A stretch of DNA of 64,000 nt from Enchytraeus crypticus (Eukaryota; Annelida; Clitellata; Enchytraeida; Enchytraeidae). Where the stretch lies: contig CAJHZI010000646.1 of assembly GCA_905160935.1 (NCBI GenBank), positions 848,934-912,933 of the forward strand, given 5' to 3'. Under the pieces are notes generated by a model. The model ran no database searches, was not told the origin of the DNA, and saw only the letters and a program-made list of their open reading frames with translations. This document shows, one piece after another, positions 58,101 to 64,000 of the stretch. Every line of letters begins with the position of its first letter. Position 1 is the first letter of the stretch. The translations under genes and the position numbers were made by a program.

Positions 58101-60582
58101 GGCTTTGTTGTATTTACATTGAAACGAGAAACCATCTCCGGCGTAGCGCAGGAAAAACGTCTGCAACAACAGCAACAACAGCAACATCAGAAACAACAGC
58201 AACATAAGCAACAACAGAAACATCAGCAACAACAGCAACATCAGCAACAACAGCAGCAACATCAACAACAACAGCAAACAACAGCAACAACAGCAATATC
58301 AGCAACGACAGCAACAACAACAACAACAGCAACATAAACAACAACAGAAATATCAGCAACAACAACAACAACCGCAATAGCAGCAACATCATCCCAACTG
58401 GTACATTTACCGTCTCAAACTTAATAACTGAAATAGAACTACAGTTAATGAGGCCATCCAATCATAGAATTAATCATTCTGCTCACAGATTAAACAAAGC
58501 AAAACAATACAACGAAGATTTAACGTCTGATTTCTCACATACAGATGATGTTAGAGACCAAAGTGACACAACATAATCAAAACTTCTAGATATTAAAACT
58601 TGTCTCGGAAAAAATGTATAATCTAAATTTTTTCAAACATTTTCCAAGGAAAAATCATTCTATCTAGAATCTCCCTTTAACACAATCGTGTCTTGTACAC
58701 TACCGGAGTCCAATGCGTTTAGAAAATGAGACCAGGCCGTAGATAAACAATTAAAGAGTGCAGGCAGGTCGTTGAAGAGACTGATCAGTCAGAAATGCAA
58801 GCTGTAATTCAAACACTTAACTTTCTGCTTTTAACTTCCTCTTTCCACAGCAACTGAGCTACAGTCCACAATACACAGAACGACTCTGGAAATTTTCAGA
58901 ACACTTCAGGCTCTGCATAAACAGCCAGGAAACCTTTTAAAAGCAGCAACATTCGATATTTCCCATCAGTTTGCTCAGTCCTTTCTAGGGAATCATTGCA
59001 AATCAACTGCGGAAACAAATCTGCGAAAAGCATGGAACCTTCTCTAAATGAAACGATCAACAAGATATAGCGACTCTGGAAGGAATACCGATATAGATTT
59101 AATGCTGTATTCGTTATATAAGTACGATCTGAATACTTAACTCCAAACAACATCTATATTCTCTGACAATATCCTTGCAATAAAAAATCAGTACTTAGTC
59201 TCTCTCTTAGTGCATTGCCTACTTGCAGGTCCATGGTACATAACGCCTCCACTCTTCTCTGTCTTCCGCCTTCCTCTTTATTTCCACATATGAGTGGGTC
59301 TTTAAATCATCTAACATACCTAATCTCGGCCTGCCCCTGCCTCTTTTTCCTTCCATGCTACCTTCAATAACCTCTTTTAATAGAACTTCCTCCCTTAGAA
59401 TGTGTCCTATCCATCTCTTCTTTCTATTTCTTAATACATTTGTCTATCTTTGCCAACTCTCTCCAGGACTTCCTCATTTGTAACCTTTTGAGTCCAGCTA
59501 ATCCTCTCCATTCTTCTCCAAATCCACATTTCCAGTTTCCTAATATCTTCCTTCCTTAAGGTCTATGTTTTACATCCATACAATAGCGTGGTCCAAACCA
59601 AAGTTTTCACTATCTCGTGTCTTTCTTTAGACTTTTTGTTAATAGTTCTTTTCTACTACCAAAGGCCGCTTTTGCTTCTGCAATCCTACTGCATATTTCC
59701 GTCTCACATTTCCCATCATCGGTTATAGTATGACCCAAATATTTGAAACTCCTTACCTGTTCCAATTTCGTACCATTTATTGTGATATTAACTTCACCTT
59801 TATTATTGAACACTCTCATAACCTTGGTCTTTTTTATATTAATCTTCATGCCATATCTTAGGGCCGTATTATTCAGCCTATCCATTATCTCCTGCAATCC
59901 AATCTCGCTGCCCGTTACCATTCCTTAGTCATCTGCAAATCGTACATCTTGTAACAAATTCCCTCCTACTTTTATTCCTTCTTCCAAGTCTTCCATGGCT
60001 TCCTCCATCATTGCCTCAGCGTAAATGTTAAACAGCAGCGGCGAAATGCTACAACCTTGTTTACTCCACGTCCTATTTCACCTTCTTCTGAGTACTCTGG
60101 TTGGATTTTGATTACTGCTCTTTGATTCATGTACAAGTTCAAAATTAATCTTCTATCTCTCCAGTCAATTCCTATTCTTTTTAAGATATTCATCATCGTT
60201 ATCCAATCAATCCTGTCAAAGGCCTTCTCAAAGTCTACAAAGCATACAAAAACGTCATTTCCGTATTCTAAGCTTCTTTCGCAAAGAATCTGCATTACTC
60301 CTACTGCTTCTCTTGTGCCGCATCCTTTCCTAAAACCAGTACTTAGTAAAATTTCGAATTACAGCTCCATTATATAATTTATTAAAAAATTGTTTAGCAT
60401 TATTAAACCCTGCATAATTTAGAATAATATTAAATGTTTTAAATTATTTCCTTTTGAATTCTACATGACTTCATTTAACCTAATGTTAATTATTATGTAC
60501 CATTTTGATAATTATACAAATTATTAATTACAATTAAACAAATGGAGATCATTGCCAATCTTTACAGAACCAAGAATAGCCT

Positions 60583-60629
<47 letters not shown>

Positions 60630-63600
60630 AGAGAGAGAGACAGAGAGCGAGAGAGAAAGAGAGAGAGGGGGAGAGAAGTGGAGAATATTGAGTTAGAGAG
60701 AGAGATAGATAAGATGATAACTAGAAACAAATGACATGAGTATTTTTAATATTATTATTACTTATTATTAGACTCCGATCTGACTGCAATTAAACAATAT
60801 TTTATTAAACCAATAATAACAAAATAAAATTCTGTAGTGTTTACTTTGAGCTCAAAACATTTAAAACTAAATTTAAAATCATTACAAAAATATAAACATA
60901 TTAGTTAAGTAAATCTGAAAACATATATTTATGACAGGAAGCTGACTCTAGCGGTACTGTAATTCACATTATTAATGTACTGCATTTGCAAGATAATTTT
61001 CATAACTTCAGAAATTTTTTTTATAATAATTTCTTAACGCCTACACATATGCTTTGCTCAGACTGATCATGGAAATAAATACTTATATTTTGTTCAGATA
61101 AATTTACTACCATACAAACAATACTACAGCTATATAATGGAATGGATATACATTGTATATTAATGGAAATTATAAGCACACTCAAAATAACATAATTCTT
61201 TCACAAATCTCTTCATCTATAATTTACTAAACTTATCATTACGCTTTGCAATGCTGAGAGGTACAGAATCTTTAGCAACTGAAAAACCTGTTTGCAAAAA
61301 TTTAGCTGCCAAAAGATATACCGTAGAAGGTGCATTGATTAAACGTAGTTTATATAAACTTAGAGCCTCTTAGGGAGCAGCCAATTGTGCAAGTCTAAGG
61401 TATATATTTCTACAAAAGCTGCTTTGAAACCCCCTCATAGGAGCACGTCACCAATCATCAAAATGATCCTAAAAAGAGTTAAGAGTGATAACTATTTGGT
61501 ATATATTTCTACATAAGCTGCTTTGAAACCCCCTCATAGGAGCACATCACCAATCATCAAAATGATCCTAAAACGAGTTAAGAGTGATAACTATTTTACA
61601 TCTCTACCTTCTCTCTTATTTAACTAAATATGTTTCCTAACTTTAGGAACTAACTGTCATGGTAAGCAACTCTTCCACTTCACACTAAACATTACAAACA
61701 TTACACGTTTTTCTCATACTATTACAAAACATTAGCCAAGTAGAGGTCTTGAACGTTCTCAAAAATCATCAATTTCATTCGTAAGATAGACAGTAAGCTT
61801 AATATAAAAATTGATACCCTATATATAACAAACAAAACTGCAATCATCCTTATTTCTAAACAAATCTGAAGTTGCAGAGACCTGGCTAAAAATGACTAGA
61901 TTGCAACCCCTGTGTCAGATAGACATTAAAAAATATTGTACAGTACTGCAACTCTCAGTTCCTCGTGTTGTGTCCGGGTAGTTTGAAGAATAGACCAACT
62001 GGTGTCTGCACGAGTCGTAGAAGGCAACTAAAGCAATAAGATTCATACCAGCGTCAGACAGGGCATTTGGTTGGTGAGTGCCTAGGCACCAGAAATTGCT
62101 ACAAAATTTTCCAAAACTAATAAAAAAATAGGAATTTACTGATGTCATGATATAGTAAGGAACAGAGAGGGGTGGAAAAGGTCTATTCGTATCCCGACCC
62201 TAGTTAAATTAGGATTAAAGGGAAGATGATGATGATAAGGATGCAACTCTCAATTGCAATAATCCGTATAATTATAACCTGCAGGCCATTTTCAACTTCA
62301 TAAGGAGAAAACAACAACAACTTCAGAGCAACAGCAACAAACAACAAGAGAGAAAAACAACAAGACACAACGAAAATAACAGTGAGCAAACAACAATGTT
62401 CAGAAAAAAAAAAAACCACTTCAAGATAGTAACAATAACTATAAGCAAGCAACAACGACAAATGGAGATCAACAACAATAAGAGAAGAGAGATTTATATA
62501 TATTAAGAGAGAGAACACAAAATTATATATTAAGAGACATTAAAAGACGATTATGCACAGTTTTATCTATTCAGCAACATCTATCTAACAGCAGATCATC
62601 TCCCTCAGTGCATTAACCGACTTTATTTACTGACAGGTCCATGTTACATAAAGCCTCCACTCTTATCTGTCCCCTGCTTTCCTCTTCATGTCTACATATG
62701 AGTGTAACTTTAAATTATCTAGCTATACTCATTCTTGTTCTTACCATTTGCTTGGGGGATTGTGCTTATGACGAGGTGGGCCCCCTATGCCTTCCTCAGC
62801 TACGACTAACATTTACTGGGCAGGGGCGTCATTCCCTGAGAAAACTATCTTATTTACCATTTTACAGCAGGTCCAAGACACAAATTTCTTAGAGATAGCC
62901 TAGTTTGCTCTGCAAAACCTATTATCCATCAAGACGAAATTATAATTATGCATGTAGCTATATGTGATTCGCTGTGTGTAAATTAGAGATGTCGTGTGTA
63001 TTGTTTGTGCTTTGACATAAGAAGTCTTTTTTTCCCTAAGCTATGTACGCTACATAATGTATGGATGAGCCAGCCAATATGTTGATCTATGAATTGCTCT
63101 TTACAGAGCGAGAAAGCAGATTCTGAGTATGTATGTGTACCTTGGGCCTGCCACTCGGCAGAACATTAGAAAGAGAGATTGTTTTATTTGTATATATTTA
63201 TATTTATTTGATGGATTTGCATATGATTGCTAATCATACAAATGCAATTAAAATGTAGAATGAAGTATGTTCATGCTACTAACAACCTACCTTGCAGGGT
63301 ACGCACACCAGAGCACCGAAGTACATTCCGGTAGCCTGATCACCACACACCTTGCACACAGACCCTGCCGCAGCCAAACCCTGGCAGTCTTCCCCCTCCA
63401 TCTGATCTCCTGGCTCCATATCCATCGCCAGAGCGCTCTCACTTCCGTCCGATTTAATCAACTCTTCCGAGTCCATTTCGTCCTTGCCACTGGACCTATG
63501 AGGGGAGCCCAGAGAATCCATAATAGTTTTAAAGCGATAGTCCGGCAGACGGTTATTGGATAGAATATAAGACGATGGATTATCATGAATTACAGTTGAG

Positions 63601-63641
63601 GAATAATCAGCCTCCCTCCCACATAACACAGCCACACTCAT
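49029..63641 (-). CDS. Gene C: nuclear receptor with two DNA-binding domains (2DBD-NR), 9 coding exons
   Basis: Exons 63291-63641, 58019-58160, 56371-56477, 55709-55850, 53540-54948, 52180-52324, 51243-51485, 50750-50830 and 49029-49162 join in phase from ATG to stop (917 codons). There is a short acidic A/B region, DBD1 (about residues 96-164), DBD2 (about 179-248), a long Ser/Gly-rich hinge and a ligand-binding domain (about 650-917). Both DBDs keep all eight zinc cysteines with normal spacing (C-x2-C-x13-C-x2-C and C-x5-C-x9-C-x2-C). The LBD signature FKKFDLEDQQTLIRLG is present. Receptors with two tandem DBDs are a known protostome-type subfamily first reported from schistosomes. The product is expected to be a DNA-binding transcription factor. 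Intron 1 (5.1 kb) holds retrotransposon debris. Confidence 0.85.
49385..49510. repeat. 24-bp minisatellite
   Basis: About five copies of 'aatacatctcacatgacgac' plus 'atgt', between gene C's last exon and the family B repeat. Confidence 0.75.
49520..49750 (-). repeat. Family B dispersed repeat
   Basis: Reverse-complement copy: 'catcatcatcatcttctctt', 'tctggagcctctgcgttcac', 'cccagacacaacaaggg'. It is directly followed by the minisatellite at 49385-49510. Confidence 0.55.
49880..50625 (+). mobile_element. CR1/L2-like LINE 3' end (degenerate)
   Basis: With frame breaks it reads LIYPHLIYCNIVWGNASKTL, then RAIRIIKHAEFRSHT, LNILKLSDI, LYKLIHND, later RKVYRC or REKYIAVQGPRYWVS and LRQYLLNSY. These are the conserved C-terminal blocks of CR1/L2-type LINE ORF2. 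The last 78 codons (50144-50377) remain open. An AT-rich 3' UTR ends near 50625. It lies in the last-but-one intron of gene C, antisense. Confidence 0.6.
50750..50830 (-). CDS. Gene C exon 8: LBD helix 8-9 loop
   Basis: The acceptor is CATGTAG above 50830 and the consensus donor GTAGGT starts at 50749. Phase is 1 in and 1 out. It encodes YPGLHNPSMIEEARREIV then TSFKAYIT. The S-D-x-P-G-L pattern across the exon 7/8 junction is typical of nuclear receptors. Confidence 0.85.
51243..51485 (-). CDS. Gene C exon 7: LBD signature and helices 4-8
   Basis: The acceptor is TGCTCAG above 51485 and the donor is GTTTGT at 51242. Phase is 1 in and 1 out. It encodes the LBD signature FKKFDLEDQQTLIRLGQSPS, then RILVAAVHWYN, DDFLSWRTDLFKKRL and LDLDTVEAAMLNALIVIAS. 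This is the most diagnostic LBD exon. Confidence 0.88.
51515..51580 (-). mobile_element. Retroposon tail fragment
   Basis: A minus-strand piece of the RT tail region ('ccaaatcttcttcctatttc' on the plus strand) matches 59400-59445. It lies in a gene C intron. Confidence 0.4.
51775..51930 (+). mobile_element. Retroposon tail fragment
   Basis: Plus-strand sequence runs from 'ttaatttactaaaagaggtc' through 'gtatgtggacattaagag', matching the coding tail of the LINE family in degenerate form. Confidence 0.45.
52005..52179. repeat. Extra copies of the gene C exon 6 donor end
   Basis: A 62-bp unit holding 'attcttaccaatgagactct' plus 'tgcagtaggtgatg' (antisense of exon end and GTAAGA) occurs once more next to the exon and once further, decayed, near 52020-52060. 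Confidence 0.75.
52180..52324 (-). CDS. Gene C exon 6: LBD helix 3 region
   Basis: The acceptor is TTTTGTAG above 52324 and the donor GTAAGA starts at 52179. Phase is 0 in and 1 out. It encodes NLVSAKVVDPQQEKVNPG, AEWIQQQVVPIYTLTSITYC and KSLI, completed to KSLIGF by exon 7, like the helix 3 end of nuclear receptors. The donor end is duplicated downstream. Confidence 0.82.
52540..52790 (+). mobile_element. Retroposon tail fragment
   Basis: It carries 'aataggacacattctaaggg' and 'tactatggacctgccaattg', the coding end and 3' box of the same family. It lies between gene C exons 5 and 6, antisense. Confidence 0.5.
52795..52925 (-). repeat. Family B fragment
   Basis: 'accttgaatcccagtttaac' and 'cttgagcctaggtgctgaat' are the reverse of the family-B blocks. 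Confidence 0.45.
53220..53365 (+). repeat. Family B fragment
   Basis: 'gagtgcctaggctccagaaa', 'aaatttaaacgaacgagaat' and 'gaggatttgagacagtctat'. It lies about 180 bp from the gene C exon 5 donor. Confidence 0.5.
53540..54948 (-). CDS. Gene C exon 5: hinge and start of the ligand-binding domain
   Basis: The acceptor is GAATTCTAG above 54948, chosen because its phase gives the expected AIQMGRPSK continuation of DBD2. A nearer CAG (at 54941) would shift the frame. The donor is GTATGC at 53539, phase 0. The 469 codons are mostly low-complexity hinge rich in Ser, Asn and Arg, with psi-K-x-E sites (IKREE, LKTEK, FKTEK), a GGGLGGGG run, and at the end helix-1-like sequence (FEEKHREFISQTLNCYNRF). 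Confidence 0.85.
54960..55100 (+). repeat. Family D dispersed repeat beside gene C exon 5
   Basis: 'tagaatgctacagttatcaa', 'gacaacatcgagcactattg' and 'gtgcaaattccaaaatccag'. It begins about 15 bp from the exon 5 acceptor. Confidence 0.5.
55709..55850 (-). CDS. Gene C exon 4: second finger of DBD2
   Basis: The acceptor is TTTTACAG above 55850 and the donor is GTATGC at 55708. Phase is 0 in and 1 out. It encodes KFFRRGLVEHQSYVCK, SEMCIINPRTRN, SCRYCRYRKCLAMGMSRE. The P-box across the junction is CEGCKK followed by FFRR. The finger ends in the typical GMSREA-x-x-x-G-R motif completed by exon 5. Confidence 0.88.
56113..56245 (+). repeat. Family S-like SINE, diverged
   Basis: 'agccggtggcatgttggcaa' (A-box-like), a decayed B-box and 'gcaggaaactgacgttaaac'. 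It lies between gene C exons 3 and 4. Confidence 0.5.
56371..56477 (-). CDS. Gene C exon 3: inter-DBD linker and first finger of DBD2
   Basis: The acceptor is GATGACAG above 56477 and the donor is GTTCGA at 56370. Phase is 1 in and 0 out. It encodes RPATVQHSEGQQV then CMICEDVANGIHFGVITC and EGCK. Only about 14 residues separate the end of DBD1 from the first cysteine of DBD2. Confidence 0.82.
56525..56835. repeat. Three-copy tandem repeat, period about 120 bp
   Basis: Each unit has 'attatagaatctccacaagg', 'tatatggcaggtttgaggta' and 'taagaactatt'. It lies in the intron upstream of gene C exon 3. Confidence 0.75.
58019..58160 (-). CDS. Gene C exon 2: second finger of DBD1
   Basis: The acceptor is GTTGTTGCAG above 58160, formed by a (TTG/CTG) microsatellite. 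The donor is GTGACC at 58018. Phase is 0 in and 1 out. It encodes TFFLRYAGDGFSFQC, YNKACEIS, TQCKYCRYQKC and SAGMKRR. Joined to exon 1, the P-box reads CVPCKT instead of the usual CEGCKG, and the D-box region carries C-x5-C. Confidence 0.82.
58161..58390. repeat. (CAA/CAG)n trinucleotide satellite forming a polypyrimidine tract
   Basis: On the minus strand it is TTG/CTG repeats running straight into the exon 2 acceptor TTGTTGCAG. Gln- or Leu-rich open frames here are artefacts. Confidence 0.8.
59195..60007 (-). mobile_element. Non-LTR retrotransposon: RT thumb and C-terminal tail
   Basis: This is the downstream part of the same copy. It has LQEIMDRLNNTALRYGMKIN, KKTKVMRVF, RSFKYLGHTITDDGK and then the tail region shared with fragments elsewhere in the window (RISWTQK, NEEVL, WIGHIL-type sequence). 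The 3' end carries the box 'accatggacctgc' seen (on the minus strand) in the other copies. Several frame breaks show it is dead. Confidence 0.72.
60008..60345 (-). mobile_element. Non-LTR retrotransposon: reverse transcriptase fragment (dead)
   Basis: It encodes FVCFVDFEKAFDRIDW, the RT motif with the first catalytic Asp, then RDRRLILNLYMNQRAVI and IGRGV. A frameshift near 60050 replaces the expected RQGC-type block. The catalytic FADD is visible at about 59936-59950 but is followed at once by a stop. The fragment lies inside intron 1 of gene C in the same orientation. It is a non-LTR (LINE) RT; I do not assign a clade. Confidence 0.75.
60585..60715. repeat. (GA)n microsatellite
   Basis: A GA tract with a pure core at 60590-60625, in gene C intron 1. 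Confidence 0.8.
61395..61600. repeat. Recent 103-bp tandem duplication
   Basis: Two nearly identical copies start with 'tatatttctacaaaagctgc' and 'tatatttctacataagctgc', with only a few differences. The segment lies in gene C intron 1. Confidence 0.8.
61965..62245 (+). repeat. Family B dispersed repeat, full length
   Basis: It runs from 'cgtgttgtgtccgggtagtt' to 'ggattaaagggaagatgatg', closely paralleling 19440-19720. Confidence 0.6.
62590..62865 (-). mobile_element. Retroposon 3' composite fragment in gene C intron 1
   Basis: It is nearly parallel to 29625-29890: the same 3' box, the same 'attcttgtt' centre and the same 'catttactgggcaggggcgt' end as written on the plus strand. Confidence 0.5.
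63115..63180 (+). mobile_element. Retroposon 3' box remnant
   Basis: Only the terminal box is recognisable ('gtaccttgggcctgccactc'). Confidence 0.3.
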
Positions 63642-63646
63642 CCTAG
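63291..63646 (-). CDS. Gene C exon 1: start codon, A/B region and first finger of DBD1
   Basis: An acceptor (TTTATTTACAG) ends just above 63646, so at least one non-coding 5' exon lies upstream. The first ATG at 63641-63639 has A at -3 and is taken as the start. Coding from an upstream exon cannot be excluded because the frame stays open to the acceptor. The A/B region is acidic (DEMDSEELIKSDGSES, MDMEPGDQMEGED). The exon ends VCKVCGDQATGMYF ... LVCVPCK and the consensus donor GTAGGT, phase 0. Confidence 0.8.
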
Positions 63647-63802
63647 CTGTAAATAAAGAAATAGCGTACAATTTTAGCTTTTAATGAGACGGTGAGCACT
63701 ATCTGAATTACTTATAAATCTAAGTTTTTTACTATTAAATCCACCTAAGTATATAAAATGTTGTATAGATTTTGTTAGATATGAAAATATTGCATACAGT
63801 AA

Positions 63803-63804
<2 letters not shown>

Positions 63805-63880
<76 letters not shown>
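63805..63880. repeat. (AT)n microsatellite
   Basis: A pure TA tract joined to a family S SINE. Confidence 0.8.
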
Positions 63881-64000
63881 AAGCTAAAACAGTAATGGTA
63901 ACATCAGTTTCCTCACTCAAAAGCGATGTCAGTGACGGGTTAGACCAGGAGTTGAACTACGACCATACTGATCTGCAGTCGAATAACTTAACGACATCGC
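63880..64000 (-). repeat. tRNA-derived SINE (family S), cut by the window end
   Basis: On the minus strand it shows the 'gaggaaactgatgttaccat' tail and a mutated B-box. It abuts the TA microsatellite at 63805-63880, and the head runs off the window. Confidence 0.55.

Noticed and set aside
57978-58461. Long Gln-, Leu- and Val-rich open frames on both strands
   Set aside because: They are translations of the CAA/CAG satellite next to gene C exon 2, open in many frames because of the period.

Overview
This is metazoan nuclear DNA: AT-rich, intron-rich, and packed with microsatellites, minisatellites, tRNA-derived SINEs and non-LTR retrotransposon debris. There are no operons or bacterial features. 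Coding sequence is a small fraction of the window and lies in short exons that I joined by splice sites, reading phase and domain content. A nuclear receptor with two DNA-binding domains, a type known from flatworms, molluscs and some crustaceans, points to a non-insect protostome, probably a spiralian. The species cannot be fixed from this window. Three protein genes are supported. Gene A, plus strand, about 10.7-31.9 kb, has eleven phase-compatible exons (608 residues, 5' end not found). It encodes a cysteine-rich, probably extracellular protein with two copies of a CxFP-type module resembling the DUF7042-DUF7045 group. A six-cysteine ShKT domain separates the modules, and the C-terminus is hydrophobic. 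Gene B, minus strand, 38.15-32.88 kb, has five exons (552 residues, 5' end not found). It encodes a complete ATRX-type ADD domain (GATA-like finger plus PHD finger), then an acidic and low-complexity tail, and ends without any SNF2 helicase. Its 3' end converges on that of gene A with under 1.1 kb between stop codons, which argues that it is a free-standing ADD protein. Gene C, minus strand, 63.64-49.03 kb, has nine coding exons (917 residues, start to stop). It encodes a 2DBD nuclear receptor: two complete C4 zinc-finger DNA-binding domains about 15 residues apart, a long hinge, and a ligand-binding domain with the family signature but no recognisable AF-2 helix. Layout: 0-10.7 kb holds repeats only (foldback element at 7.2-7.85 kb, several minisatellites). 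Then come gene A with large introns, the gene A/gene B convergent end, gene B, a 10-kb flank with a dead Tc1-like transposase (38.3-38.9 kb) and retroposon fragments, and gene C, whose first intron holds a dead reverse-transcriptase fragment. The most striking structural signal is that tandem repeats abut or include exon-intron junctions in all three genes. At least six junctions (gene A at 24145, 25176, 29208 and 30295; gene B at 34938; gene C at 52180) carry tandem or inverted extra copies of the splice site with adjoining exon bases, and two more (36487, 58160) are directly flanked by satellites. A second structural signal is three perfect inverted repeats that each have a 6-nt spacer. I could run no alignments, so domain names rest on motif recognition and all exon joins are predictions.
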